Notes under the pieces: model-generated | The model's input: only the letters and a program-made list of their open reading frames with translations | What the model was told of the DNA's origin: nothing | Databases searched by the model: none | Position numbers and translations under genes: made by a program | In this document: in pieces, positions 1-13,694 of the stretch | Numbering within the stretch: the first letter of the stretch is position 1 | Layout: every line of letters begins with the position of its first letter | Origin: Pipra filicauda | Taxonomy: Eukaryota; Chordata; Aves; Passeriformes; Pipridae | Reading direction: 5' to 3' | Length of the DNA stretch: 64,000 nucleotides | NCBI RefSeq assembly: GCF_003945595.2 | Contig: NW_024104365.1 | Span: 6,357,049 to 6,421,048, forward strand

Positions 1-982
1 TGGTGTATATTCTGAGCTTTCTTCTCAGTCCCAGATAAACAAATTTATTTCTTTGCATTTCCATGTTACAGTCTGCTTCCTTCTCATTTCTTCCTATCTG
101 AAGTGTGGAAGGCGTATATTCATCTCCTCCCACATGTGGGATTTAAGGGGAGTTTCTGGTCACACTGGGCCCACCTGGGAGAATCAGGTCTTGTTCAGAT
201 ACAACAATTTCAGAGCTGCATATCTCACAGGTTTGGCAATGTACATGAGATACTTATTATGAAAAACTAAAACAAGACAAGGGCCAAGGCCAGTCCAGCC
301 AGGTCCTGAGTCCCTGCACTACCAGACCAGTACAAAAAAACCTTAGACTTTTTATTAATGACATTAAAGACACATGCCTTTTGATATATTAAATGATCAT
401 TAACTGACTACTTTTGACACTATTGCAAACACTGTGGTAATCTCATAGCTGTCGTGTTCTAGGAAGTGCAGGAGTAAGCAGAAGCAAAATTAACTGTTAG
501 TTCTGAAAGGGGATTGTCGGATGTTTTCATTAGGGGTCTCATATGCATTTTACCTTCTATGCCTAAAAATCTACTTGTAAATATAGCACAGATACTTTCC
601 CTTCTTTTCTTTTACTGTTATATTCTATGCTTGACACTGCAAGCTAGGTGAATAAAAAGATAAACTGTAGTGCTTATTTGAGTCATTGCTTTCAGGTCCC
701 TGGTCTGCTGTATGAAAAACTTCTGCTGCAATTTTTCTGATTTGATTGAATATTTGGTATTTTGGTATCTTCTGATATTTTCAAAACAGAAAACTCGCTG
801 CTGACTTCCAGCTAACATTTTCCTTCAAGTGGCATATGCTTACACAGAAAGGGATGTCTTAGCAATACCAAATTTCTTTATCAATCATTATTCTATTATG
901 TCTTGATAAGTACTTTGACAAGAAAAATCTACATGGATTAAAACCAAAAGTTCTACTGGAAAATGGAAGCTAATAAGTCCAC
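1..982. other. AT-rich DNA, no gene seen
   Basis: I see no coding potential, RNA gene or recognisable repeat. The open frames are short, lack similarity I can recognise, and occur at the density expected of AT-rich sequence. Confidence 0.6.
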
Positions 983-1322
983 TGTGGCTGGCTGGAGAGG
1001 AGAATTGGAATCACAAAAGGTAAAGATCACAGGTTAAGATAAGAACAAGTTATTGGAAAGAGCAGTGAGGTAAGTAAAATGAAGAGTAACAGCAATAATA
1101 TTAATAACAGAAGTGTACAAAAGAAAGACTGTGATTCACATGCAAAATGCTCACTGTGGAACCTGACCTACAGTCATGAGCTGGCATGCTACATGACCCA
1201 GCAGAGACCCCCTCATCTGTTCCTGTAAAATGACATGTGGTGGTACAGAATAACCTCTGTTCCAGACATGCCTGCTCCCAGCTACTGCAAAAAGTATCCC
1301 TGTCCTGGCTGAAACCAGGACA
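983..1322 (-). mobile_element. ERV LTR remnant (solo, left end uncertain)
   Basis: Read on the minus strand the segment opens at 1322 with TGTCCTGGTTTCAGC, the same kind of LTR start as the better preserved copy at 12997-13575 (TGTCCTGTTTTCAAC). Around 1050-1130 it has the A-rich module (taagataagaacaag, then agcaataatattaataac) that also occurs in the LTRs at 33.8 kb and 13.1 kb. At 340 bp it is shorter than those copies and I could not match a target-site duplication, so the left edge may be eroded or truncated. No internal retroviral region is attached. Confidence 0.5.
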
Positions 1323-4300
1323 TCTTAAAAATAGGGCTTGAAAAATAACCCTATGGGAACATTAAAACTTAATATTTCATTGACTAAAGTTTGAATGACT
1401 ACTTTCTCGTACTTAACAGCAAAAGCGTTGTGAATTCAGTTCCTCAAAAATGGTGTCCTGCTACATTCAGTAGGAGGAAAATTAAATTCTACCCTATATG
1501 AAAATAATGTTGATGTAGGCACCTGTATTGAGGTATGGCAGTCCAAAATGACACAGTGTCTAAATGTGGTCTAATAACTGCTGATTAAAGAGGGAACTCC
1601 TGCACTCCAACTGATGCCTCCTCAGTTGACCCTAGTTGGCCCTAATTGCTTCTTAGGTGCATGTCTGGCCCCTGCTCAGGTCATGCCTACCATCGCCATG
1701 CCCCAGTGCTGCTCCCTGCCTCCTCCAGCCCAAGTGTGCACCCCTGTAGGGCGCTGTCTTACCAGTATAAAGTTTGGCCTCTTCCTTTCTGAATTTCATG
1801 GGATCCTGTTCGCTCTTTTTCCCCACATGGCTCTTGCGCTACTCCGTGTACATCTCAGCCAAGAGAGTGGTTAATCTACTTCTCTCCTTTCTTGGAATGG
1901 AGTCAGCTATTTTTGTTTCCCTAAAGTAACTTAGTGGTTTCTTTTTGGTCTAAAACTATTGCAAGATTATTCCTGTAATGAACATTTTGGTGTGAGTAAA
2001 ATCAAGTGTGCTTCCTTATTAGTTTGCTACAAGTACTTCTCCATTATAGAGGTCCTATCAGTACTTTTAAGGATGCAATATTATTATCAAATTAGATAGA
2101 TATTTTCTGATCTATTTCTGTAGCTTAAAAGGGTTTTTCTTTTTCTCTTGTTCAACCATCTGGAACTAAAAATCACCTGAAGCCTTTAAATTCCTAGAAT
2201 ACTTCCTCTCTCCTCCATCATGTTCTTGAATTCTGCTGCCAGGAGAGAAAATGTAGCCATCAATACTTTTTAACAAAGGATATTCAAGAAACAGTCTTTC
2301 CAAAGGGCAAATAAAAACTAGACCACAGTAATAATCATATCACTTAAGGTCTGTTCAATTTTTTATTATTGCTTTTACTTTGTACCTGCTGTGTTCATAC
2401 TGTGCTGTTTTGAGAACACATTATTTCCAAGCACGGGTACAACCCACAGTTGGTTAACAACACATTCCAGTTATCAACAACCATCAATGCTCAGCAGACA
2501 GTGTTAATAGTCTACAGTTGCCAAGAAGGAGTAACAGATGAAAACCTGCCTATGACTGGGAAGTCCACAGACTAATCTGTTATATATGCTTTATTAAAAG
2601 AATTGCTCTGGAGTTTTAAATGGCTGTGCAGACTTTTTTTTCTCTAATCTACAAACTGAATAGCATTTTGAGCCTTGCTCTTTATTTGTGTGAGATTAGT
2701 CTCTAATTTTCTACCCAACTCACCTGCGGGACGTTGCCTCATTCTGCTCAGGAGGAAACAGGAAAGCTGCAAAGTCCACAAACTGATAGCGATCTGGTAG
2801 AAGTTTTAAAATAATTTTAAAACTGATGCATGAGTTGATGAATTACACATAGAAGGACATAATTTCAGGAGTATTTTTAAACCAAGAGTAAGTCTGATTT
2901 ACTAATAAAAATGATTGGTTTGAACACCATATTTTTTTTCTGTGATAAAGAAGTTAAATTCTTACATTGAGAACCTTGTTTTGACAAAAGAGAACAAATT
3001 GTATACATGGTACGAAGAATATGCTGTTGGTCACATTAGTGTTTCAAGAGCAAAATATTATCCCAAATTATCTCAGCAAAACATAAAAACCTCATTAATA
3101 GTTGTGTTGTTGGTTTTGTTTTTCTCTACTTAGTCATGGTACCAAAACATTTAACATAATGAAGCATGGTGAATGAACATATACAACATGCTCTGCACTT
3201 TATTTTGTAGATGAATTTTCACGTTATCTGATTTTGGTTTTCCAAAATACAGAAAAGGCTGCATTAAAACTAGCACAGACAGAGGTCATTGGCATGATCT
3301 TTGAAATAAACTGTTTCAGGCTATCCTGTATTTTCCATCAGCTCTTTTCCTCCATCTCTCATAAGCCAACTACATGAGGCTGCTTAACACATTTTTTGGC
3401 TTATCCTAGAGCTTATTATTTATCTTTTTCAGTCAATGTCTCTCTTTTCTACAGTTTATGAGCACTGAAGATTAATAGAATGTGTTGAAAAAGGGAAAAA
3501 AATGCAGCATGGGGGCTGAAAACTGTAATTTAAATGAGTTGTTCTCTCTTGGATATCCCTTCTTTCAAGAATAATGAGTTACCCTGCCCTTTCTTGTAAA
3601 AGATCGTTTATTAGAAAAAGTAAACTGTACTTTAACTGTACTACTAAGATAATTTTTCTTGAACAATTACTTGCTTTGCATCATAAAATGAAAACAACTA
3701 GTGCTTGAAGAGTGCTAGGCCTGCTTTATTGCCCCTATGTATCTGCGTATATCTGTCAAAACCAAGTTTCAAATCATATCTCCTAATCAGCCAGCTGTCT
3801 ATAGTTAGAAATGGAGCATTTAAAACCAATCAAAGGACAGAATGTCACTATGACTTCCTCTTTGCCTCACCCATCATTTCTCTGTGGTTAGTTTTTAGGA
3901 AGAAGATGTGTCCATTGCATTTGACAAAGATCTTTAACATTTTTCCTTGCCTTTGAATGGAGAGTGCTATTCTTATTGAGAATAAAAGTCTTACATGAGA
4001 TCTCTCAATATTCCAGCAGCAGGCTCTGGGAATAACACAAAGGACTTCTAATATCAGAGACATAAGGCACTGCCTGCCAATGGCTAATTTTACTGCCTGC
4101 CCTGACCTTTGCTAATCCCACTGCTTGCAGTTTTTCCTTTTTCTGTATTGCCTTCTTTGCCTGTTTTGCTATCTTTAGGTATAAACACCACGCAGTCTCC
4201 TACCCAATAGTAGCTGGTTACATTAGGCCTTCAGATCATGTAAATATTAATCATAGTTTCTAAAAAGACTTGAATTTCACAGTAAGTGGGGTTCTCTTAG

Positions 4301-5108
4301 TAAAACTTGCTTAATACTATACTTACAAAGGAACATAAAGTTAGTTCTCTGAGATACCTTACCATGAACCAGCCTAACAGAGACAACATCTGTCTTTCAC
4401 GAAACTTCTAGTTCTGCTTTGCCTATACAAACTATCAGGGCATCATTCTGATGGTGTCATCTTTTCTGAATTCTGCCTTTAACCTTGCTCTGTTTAAAAT
4501 TCAAACTTACTTTGCTTTCTGAGACTCTGATCTTGCAAATAGTCTTAGAACTGTGCTCTCTCATAACATTTCTCCTTCTTTTGTTTTCTGTTAGTTCTCA
4601 TTGCCTAGTAATCCATCTCGATCAATTTTTTTCTGTCCTTAGTCTACACATCTCCACAGGGTGCTTCACTGTTGTGCGGAAAAGAGGTGGAAAACTTCTG
4701 AGTTTGAGAACTGCTTACCTTTTTCATTATATCTCATATTAAACCCACGCAGCTCCTGTTACCACACCAGCTACAAGACATTAATAAATGCAGCCCAGTA
4801 ATTTGCTTACCCTGGGTCCTGAGAATGCTTACTGTCTGAAACAATATGTCATATGCATTCTACAAGTAAACCTGATGTCTGAATAAGGAGTACTAGCTGA
4901 CAATGACTCATGAAGTAAAAATTAAGACCTGTTGCACCCATAAAGGTAAAAGCATCATGAAACAGGCTTTACTACTACCTGTATTGAACCCAGTCTTAGG
5001 TACACTGATATAGGAGAACTGTTTAACTTTTTTTTCCCAGTGGTACAGTAATAACTATAATTGCTAGTAGCAGGCCACAGTTATGATATTAGCTGTGCCC
5101 TGTGATAA
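1323..5108. other. AT-rich DNA with one GC-richer patch
   Basis: No host gene is seen. The patch at about 1600-1870 is clearly GC-richer than its surroundings and has a TATA-like AGTATAAAG at about 1767, so it may be an old LTR or other repeat. I could not define ends or a target-site duplication. Confidence 0.45.
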
Positions 5109-5325
5109 TTGTGCAGGGAGCATGGCCATTGGGTCAAGGGAGGTGATTCTCCCCCTATACTCCATTCTACATCTAGAATGCTGCGTACAGCTCTCGGGTT
5201 CCCAGTACAGGAAAGACACTGATCTGTCATACTGGGTCCAGATGAGGGCCAGAAAAATGGTGAGAGGGTTGGAACACCTCTACTGTGAAGAAATGCTGTG
5301 AAGGTTGAGGCTGTTCCTCAACCTT
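5109..5325 (+). mobile_element. CR1 LINE fragment (internal, degraded)
   Basis: The + strand translation contains the CR1 block [20 protein letters not shown], followed by a RARKMVRGLEHLYCEEML-like stretch. This is the segment after the reverse-transcriptase domain that recurs at 8.6 kb and 55.2 kb in this window. Both ends are missing and the frame closes soon after, so it is a dead 5'- and 3'-truncated copy. Confidence 0.75.
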
Positions 5326-5498
5326 TTCCTAAAAACATCTGGGAACTTATTTCAAGAGACACTATATATTACCCTGAGACATATTACAAAGTCTGAGAGG
5401 TAGACTTTCAAAAACCAAAAATACAAGGCATTTTGTACAGGTCTTTATTGCAGTGAGCCTGAGCTGTGGTGGGATGCAATTTGTCGTTAATAAAATTA

Positions 5499-5800
5499 TG
5501 GAATCATAGAAGGCTTTGGGTGGAAGGGACCTTTAAAGGTCATGTAGTCCAATCCCTTACTCCAATGTACAGAGTTTATATATTCAAGTAGATATGGTTG
5601 CTCAGAGCCCTGTCCAGCCTCACCTGGAATGTTTCTAGAGATGGAGCATCTACCTCTTTCTCTGGGAAACTGGTTTCAGTGCACCACCATTCTCATCGTA
5701 AAATTTTTTTCTTATCTAGAAAAATCCTATCTTTTCTTATATTTAGCCTGAATTTACCCTATTTTAGTTCAAAACCATTACCTTTTCTACTGTGGTTTCA
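5499..5800 (-). mobile_element. CR1 LINE 3' end fragment
   Basis: The + strand text begins with gaatcatagaaggctttggg and continues through tggaagggacctttaaaggt. This is the reverse complement of a CR1 3' terminus, and the 3'-UTR/ORF2-tail pattern (gagccctgtccagcctcacc) follows. The copy is 5'-truncated near 5800 and points toward the + oriented fragment at 5109-5325. Confidence 0.75.
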
Positions 5801-7544
5801 GTGGTCCTGACTTTGCCCTTTGCCTCATGTCCCTCAGGACTGCAACCTCCACCAGGACATAATCACTGCAGGCTATGATGTCTCCAATCTTGACATCTCT
5901 GATTAGCTCACTTGCACAGTATCAGTAGATAGCAATTTCTATTCACAAAAAAAAGTGATTCAAACTTAGTGAACTGTGAGAAGGATCCACCTGAATAGAT
6001 GTGGAATTTGTATTATTACAGAGAAGAGAGTAGTACAGAAAGAGAAACAGATAAACTATGCTAAAGACATGACTCTCAGTTTTTTTAAGTTCTGTTTTAC
6101 ATAATATCCATATACCTTAAAATTATAGTTAGTATAAGCATTATTCCATGTCTAAACAATTAGTAGAAAAGTTATGACTGATTATGTTCCTCTTTTGTTT
6201 ATGTCAGGATTTTGATGAAGATTTGGGAGAAACAACTTTTCCTATGCTGATAAGTATTCACAATAAGCATTAAAAATCTGTATTTCTCTTGTGATTATGA
6301 GACATTTAAGAATGCAGAGACAGTCTAAGGCTCATTTTTCTCTCTTGGAATTTACATGATTATCACTGTATATCCTAATCCATGTAAAATATATAATTTT
6401 TCCCATCACTTCACAGTTCAGAGCTGACAAGATCCTGATTATGGAAGAGCAGCTCAGTAAGTCACTGTAAGAAATGTCCAGTTATTTGTAGAAACCAAAT
6501 GCCAAACACACAAGCACAGCTGAATGAAACTAAAACAAAGAACCATCCGTCTTTTCCAAATCATTCACACACATCTGTCTGACTTCTGGGATATGACACT
6601 GGATAACTACAAAATTAAAGCAAGTTTTGTCACAGAGTGACATGATTTTCAGTAGTATGGAAAAGTTTTAGTGACCTACTGATCCTGATCTGATTTTCTT
6701 TTTTTTTTTTTTTTAAATACTTTTCAAATAATAATTTAATGTTATTCTAAAGTCCATGTCATTAGATAACTAAATATCTTTCTCAGGGATTTTGATCTGC
6801 AGGGGTTTTTTTCCTCTTAAGATAAAGATATTTGAAATGACAAATCGGATTAGGCATCTCTTTCCTCCCACACCTTTTTATTTTGTGCTCAGATAAAAAT
6901 GATGCAAAAAGGGAGAGGTTAGTAGAAAAGCCATCACTACAGTATGAGAATTTTCCTCGATTCATGGGTAAAACTACTAGGGAATCCTTTTTTTAGTGTG
7001 TGTTAATAAAAGTTATTTATTGTCTTTACCTCATCTTTTAAAACCCAATTCTCTTCTCCACTAATTCAGATTTTCTTTACAGAGTACAGCACTGACATTC
7101 ACAAATCCAATTTTCCCTCCTTTCCCATATGGCTCTTCAAAAATGTATTTTTCAATGACCACAATCAAAGAGTAGCAAAATTAGATTAAACACAGAAAGA
7201 TGACATGGTTTGCCTCTTGATCTGTGAAATAATGAGCAACATAAGTTGTTAATGTTTCATCATTTATGTTTAAAACTGTCATAAGCAAAATTGCAGAGTA
7301 AGTGTGATGTTCAGTATTCCTTCTCTGACAAACAGATGGACTGCGTAATCAAAATTGTCGTTTTTTCTAATTGCAAACCTTTTTTTTTTAATGACTCTTT
7401 GTTTTAGTTATTCTCGCAGCTGTTAACAGCTGATTCAAAGCTCTTACAAATCCTAAACACCAGTTTAGCCAAATGTAGACCTTAAGACACTATTTGTTTT
7501 TCAATTCCAGCATAAAATAGTAGACATTTTTTCCTTTGGCTCAT
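5801..7544. other. AT-rich DNA, no gene seen
   Basis: Low-complexity AT-rich sequence with homopolymer runs such as the T-run at about 6700. No repeat family, RNA gene or credible exon is visible. Confidence 0.55.
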
Positions 7545-9170
7545 TACAGGATGAGGATGGTCACCTCACAAACAGGGACAGAGACAAGGCAGAGGTGTTT
7601 AAAGCTTTCTTTGCCTCTGTCTTCAACATGAACCATGGACGAAGGGGGTCTCAGTGCCCTGAGCTGGAGGACCATGATTGCAAGAATGATGAACTCCCAG
7701 TCGACCCAGAAATTGCATGGGATCTGCTACTCCAGCTGGTTCCCTACAGATCTATGGGGCCTGATAGTATTCATTCCAGGATTGTCAAAGAGCTGGCTGC
7801 TGTCATCACAACACCTATTTGATGATTTTTGAGAGGTCTTGGGAATCTAGAGAGGTCCCAGCTGACTGGAAACATGTTAATATTGTCCCAATTTTCAAGA
7901 AGGGCGGGAAGGAGGACCCCAGAAACTACAGGCCTATCAGTCTCCCTTCAGTGCCCAGTAAAGTTATGGAGAAGATTATTCTGGGAGGTATTGAAAAACA
8001 CCTGGAAGACAATGCAGTCATTAGCCAAAGCCAGCACAGCTTCATGAGCTAAAAGTCTGCTTATCAGACCTGATTTGCTATTATGACAAGGTAACCCACT
8101 TAGTTGATCAAGGGAAGCCAGTTGATGTAATCTTTTTGGATTTCAGTAAAGTTTTTGATAGTATTTCTCACAAGATCCTTCTGGACAAAATATCCAGCTC
8201 ACAGGTGGAGCACGAAGGGTAATAGTGAATGGGGTGATATCAGACTGGCGACCTGTCATTGATGGGGTTCCATGGGGCTCCCCGTGCTCTTCAGTATCTT
8301 CATAAATGACTTGGAAATAGCACTGGAAGGCATACTAAGCCAGTTTGCAGATGACATAATACTCAGATGCTGCTGACTCCCTCAAAGTCGACAAATTAGA
8401 GTACTAGACAATCATCAACCATATGAAATTCAACAAGGGATTCTGCACCTGGAATGGGACAACCCTGGATACCTGTATAGACTGGGGAATGAGATGCTGG
8501 AAAGCATTGCCACAGAAAGGGACCTGGGGGTCCTGGTCAATGACAAGTTGAATATGAGTCAGCAGTGTCCTGGCAGCCAGGAGGGCCAACCATAACCCTG
8601 GGGGGCATCGCCAGCCAGTTGAGGGAGGGATTGTCCCGCTCTGCTCTGCACTGGGGCAGCCTCACCTTGAATGCTGTGTGCAGTTTTGGGCACTACAGTA
8701 TAAGAAAGATTTTAATCTATTGGAGAGCATCCATAGGAGGGCAACAAAGACGGTAAAGGGCCTTGAGGGGAAGTCGTGTGAGGAGCAGCTGAGGTCATTT
8801 GGTCTGTTCAGCCTGGAGGAGACTGAGGGGAGACCTCATTGCAGTCTACAGCTTCCTTGTGAGGGTTAGAGGAGGGGTAGACACTGATCTCTTCTCTGTG
8901 GTGACCAAGTGAACCCGAGGGAATGGGCTGAAGTTGTGTCAGGGGAGATTTAGGTTGGAATTAGAAAAAAGGTCTTCCCCCAGAGGGTGGCTGGGTGCTG
9001 GAACAGGCTCCCCAGGGGAGTGGTCACAGCACCAAGACTGACAGAGTTCAAGAAGAATTTAAACAATGTTTTCAGACACATGGTACGATGCTTGGGTCCT
9101 GTGCAGGGCCGTGAGCTGGACTCAGTGATCTTTATGGGTCCCTTCCAACTTGGCATATTCTGTGATTCTT
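7545..9170 (+). mobile_element. CR1 LINE, 5'-truncated, ORF2 (RT) pseudogene plus 3' end
   Basis: The element starts inside ORF2. The first part (7545-7822) reads as a DEDGHLTNRDRDKAEVFKAF-type block just ahead of the reverse transcriptase. A frame change near 7819 leads into NYRPISLPSVPSKVMEKII, the RT finger motif typical of CR1. Further on a degraded catalytic box reads FADDIIL (about 8345), then the thumb/tail region, and finally the 3' terminus (cccttccaacttggcatatt followed by ctgtgattctt) ending near 9170. Stops and frameshifts throughout show that it is inactive. At about 1.6 kb it is the longest uninterrupted CR1 copy here. Confidence 0.92.
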
Positions 9171-12100
9171 CTACTACTTCTTTCCTTACCCTCAATATTT
9201 ACACTTCAAGAAAAAGCCACAGAACTGGCATATTCAGGTATACATGAAAACGTGTTTCAACTCAGACCCTTTCTTTTCCAACTTGCATAATTTCAATGAA
9301 CATTAAAGTTTTCAGTAACAGGTTTAAGTAACTTATTCTCCATGAATAATCTGAATAGTAACCATAATCATACTTGTAATGCCTTTTAAATTAATAATGT
9401 ATTTTCCTTAAAATATCTTTATTTATGAGATGGTAAGAAATAATTACCTTTTACTTCTTTTAAATGGTTTCATAATCAATATTTTTAATTTTAAAATTGA
9501 ACTAAACATATCAATATAAATGTAACATGGGGTTAAGTTATGCTCAGTACAGTAGGAAAAAAAAATCATATTCATCGTTCTAGAAGTTATTAAGATTTTC
9601 TGAGTCACTAAAGCAAATAAGATTTTTTGTTGTTCATACTGTTCCTACTGTTCCATGGTTTTGTAGAGTACAAAATCTGTTTGGAAGATGAAAAAAAAAA
9701 CCAACAAAACAAAACAAAAAAACTCAACCAAACAAACGAAAAACCCCAAACCTACAAAGGCACAACAACAAAATGTAAAACAGAAACAAGGAAATTTATA
9801 TTTAGTTCCAAAAACATGGATGTTAATGCTTTTTAAGTGAACTAAACTTTAGCCATAATTTCAATGAAAAAGACTTTATCAGAGCTCAGGTAAACCTATA
9901 AAGGTAATAAGCAAGAGAGTAAGCATTTATTTTATGCTGATTACTGTACATCCATAAAGCTCAGTGAAATATATATTATCAGGTTATGACCTTGTATTTA
10001 ACCTTCTGGAATATTTAGACTCATTTGTTACTCCACTGGTGTGAAAAGCTGCTATTCAGGTGTTGGAAAACAACAATGACAACAAGAGAATTATTTTCAA
10101 GACAGACTAGTGATGACTTTTAAACATACTGCAAATAGTAGTACAAATTCTGTTATCCATAGCAGGCAATGCTTCCATTTAGCTTTGCCATAGTAAGACA
10201 CGATTTTTCAGAACCTACTGTAGTTCATAATTAAGGTACAAAATTTTACAAGTATAACCATTTCACACAAGGATTTATAACTCCAATTTCTCCAACAGAA
10301 AATAAATTTTCTTTATTTCTAAAGTGTTCAGCATCTCCAATTCTGTATTAAAAATAAAAAAAAACCAAACAAACCCAAAAGAAAGAAAATAAAAAACAAA
10401 CAAACATCTCAACGCACTGAGAGTAACTGAATGATCATATGCAAGTGTATGTACTATAATATGGCCATAAGAGTAACAAAAGCTGGGGGAAATGCTTGTA
10501 TCTTGTTATATACTAGAAAAAAAAAAAGCTGGCGTAATTATCTTACTCTTAGAACTCAAAAAAGAATTTTGCCAAATATCTTCTCTGTGTGAGCCGAAAA
10601 AAAATTATATCTTCATTGTGAAGTGTTTTGATTTTTTAAACAAACACAACCTAATAAAGAATGTATCCAGGCAAATGACATTTTGTTGTAATCACTTGCA
10701 AGTGTAATGCTGAGCATATATGATGGATCCTCTAACATAGCTTTTTGTGGGTTTGTATTGATTGCTTAGATACTTAGTCAAAAGGAATTAAATGCACAGG
10801 CATGTCTTAAAAATCTTTAAATATACTTCCCTAAGAGAAGTTATACTGCCTGCTTTTACTTCACTGGGACTTGACATCAGTTACAATTATAAAGACCCTT
10901 TGTAGTAACAGTTAAAAACCTCACAAGATTGGACTCTAAAGGAGCATTCAAAGATAACAGAATAGTCATTCATATGTAGGCTCCTCATGTTTCTTTTCTT
11001 AATAAGGTATATTATATTCTAAAAGCTGGATCTCTTCACCTGCTTTTAAATTGGTGTAGGTCCATTCAATCCCTAGGAGTTGTGTGACAAGCTTCAAAGC
11101 TATTAATTTTAAATCAAGAATGGATTTCTTCCCAAAAGGTTCACACTTTATTATAGATTTAGATGAGTAATATCTGGTTGAAATTTTTCAGCTTTATAGC
11201 AGAAAGTCACTACAACAATTCTGTTTGAGTAGAAATTAATTCGCAATTTCTGTTCTCATTAGAAACCAGTTTGGAATGACCCAAATGATGCTTATGTACC
11301 AATGTGTCCAGAGTTACACTTTTGTTAGCCTGATCAAAATAAGTATTAATATTCAAACACGAGGGTCACTAGTAGTCTCAAAAGTAAATTGTTTGGGTTG
11401 CCATGAGGGATTACTGCTAAAAAGGAATCATTTAAGTACACTTTATGCCAATTAATTATATGACCACAAAATGACCGCCAAACAATTTCTCCCTGTCTCA
11501 AACCCTCCCACTTCCCACTCCAACCCCCGTGTCAGACCACACTATTGCAAAGTGGATTTTCATACCATGCCACAGATCATCTGATACTAAGAGTGGTAGG
11601 TATTTATTAGTGTGGACTGAATCTGAGCTGGTGGACCAGTGCAAAAATATTCATGTTTCCCAAAGACTTACTAATATAAACTCCTTCATGAGGTTCCTGA
11701 TAATGCAGCAAGCTACTGTCAGCAATGCATTAAACGTCAGGACCCTTGAAATGCTTGATCATTATTCAGTAATATAGTGTGAACAACTTGAGAAAAGCAT
11801 GATGGCACAAAAATTGAAACAGAAATGAGAGCATGAGATCAAGTATTCTTCATAATTCAGGATACCAATAGAGTCTGAAAGAAAGAAAACTATTTCAACT
11901 TGTTTTACTTAGGATCTTTAGGTACTATACCATAATCAGATGCAGGACATCTTTTTGCTTGCTTTTATTTTACTGTTTATTCACTTAAGTGATGTACGAC
12001 ACAATGTTATCTGGGTCAAAGTGACTTCAAAGTGAAATATTTGAAATTACATAGATTCAAATACATCAGTGGAGAAAATTACCTGAACTTTCAACTAAGA

Positions 12101-12990
12101 TTTAACGCAGTTAAAAAACTTAATTATTCTCTTAAGTAAATTTTCAGGGCACTTAATAAATAGACAATGAAATTAAAAAAATATGCACAACTTTGAACAA
12201 TAATTCAGTTTGATGACCAATGAGACAGAGATATTTTGCAGTGGCTGCTCTTTAGCCCAATTTTTGCACAATGAAAAAGAAAAAGAACTTAGTAAACTGA
12301 AACAAAATCAATTCTGTGAATTTCAGTTACAAAAGTCAGGCCATGGAATATGAAATTTTAATCTTGTTTTTGCATGATGTCTTCAAAAATAAGGCAGGTA
12401 GGGGAGCTGGATGAGGAAAAAACAAAACCATTTTTTGTGTTTTCAGCTACCAGAAGGTTTATCATCTGCACCTATGTTTGCTTTTGAAATCGCACACTTC
12501 TTTTGAACAGTTTGAGAGAAAATCTAATTCTAAATAGCTTTATGGTAAGAATTACTAGATAAGATGGTAAGCATACAGTATTGCAAAGTAAGAGCAAGAT
12601 TGTAGTCCTTGGTTATAAAAGTGGAAGCTGTACCAGGAAAGATGTGAACAGGAATTTATTATCCTCTTGGTTTCTCAGTCAAGCCAATCATGGAAAGAAA
12701 AGATTGTTTTGGAAAAAGTATAAATTAATTCTAGGCTGGCAAGTAACAGTTCTTCCTTGCTGATACATCTATTTCGGGATGATTGTCCCTGGAAGTAAAA
12801 AAAGCTTTCTTTATGCTACAATAAGGGTCCTTGTCACTAATTTTTCCATTCACTGGACTGTTACTCACTGAAGACCCAGTATTCACTGTGATTTGGTAAA
12901 AGATAGAAATCAAATAAGACACAATTCTGTACCCATTGCACGCATTTTACTTTTCTTAACTTTATGAGGATTTCTTCTGGAAATGACATT
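9171..12990. other. AT-rich DNA, no gene seen
   Basis: Unique-looking AT-rich sequence with short A-rich tracts (9690-9735, 10350-10400). No coding region or recognised repeat is supported. Confidence 0.55.
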
Positions 12991-12996
12991 TGGTGG

Positions 12997-13575
12997 TGTG
13001 TTAACCCCAACCATAACTGTGCCATGCAGCTGCTTACTCACTCCCCCCACACTCCTCCGCATTGAGATGAGGAGGAGAATCAGAAAAAAATAAAACTTGT
13101 GGGTTGAGGTAAGAACAGTTTAATAATTGAAATAAAGTAAAATTACATCATAATAGCTATTATTACTGTCTCTGTTGTAATGAAAAGGACAGAGAGGAAC
13201 AAAACACAAGATGAACACGTGATGCACAATACAATTGCTCATGACCCCTGACCTCCCTGCCTGAACCCGAGCAGCGAGTGGCAGCTCTGAGACAACTCCC
13301 TCCTCTTTATCTACTGAACATGACATTCTATTTTACGGAATACCCATATGGCCAGTTCAGGTCACCTGTCCAGGTTGTGCTCCCTCTTGGTTTCTTATGC
13401 ATCTCCTCAGTGGCAGAGCATGGGAAACTGAAAAGTCTTAATTTATACTAAGAAATACTTAGCAACAACTAAAAGATCAAATATTATCAACATTATTTTC
13501 ATATAAAATCCAAAACATAGCACTATGCCAACTACTAAGAAGAAAATTAACTCTATCCCAGTTGAAAACAGGACA
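12997..13575 (-). mobile_element. Solo ERV LTR with 6-bp TSD
   Basis: The 579-bp unit is bounded by TG...CA ends: TGTGTTAACC on the + strand and, on the minus strand, TGTCCTGTTTTCAACTGGG. It is flanked on both sides by tggtgg (12991-12996 and 13576-13581), a perfect 6-bp target-site duplication. The orientation is inferred from the minus strand, which starts with the U3-like TGTCCTG end and carries an ATTAAA-type signal near 13125. No gag, pol or env is attached, so it is a solo LTR left by LTR-LTR recombination. It belongs to an abundant bird LTR type; I do not name the family. Confidence 0.88.
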
Positions 13576-13635
13576 TGGTGGGTTTGAATGCAAAGGACCC
13601 TTGGCTTGGAGGATAAAATAAAAAAGCTTGAAATG

Positions 13636-13694
13636 TATCATAGAATCACCTAAGTTGAAAAAATCCTCTAAGTTCCTTGAGTCAAACCATTACT
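13636..13694 (-). mobile_element. CR1 3' end scrap
   Basis: Text running tcatagaatcacctaagttg and then aaaaaatcctctaag matches the reverse complement of a CR1 3' terminus. Only about 60 bp can be recognised. Confidence 0.5.
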
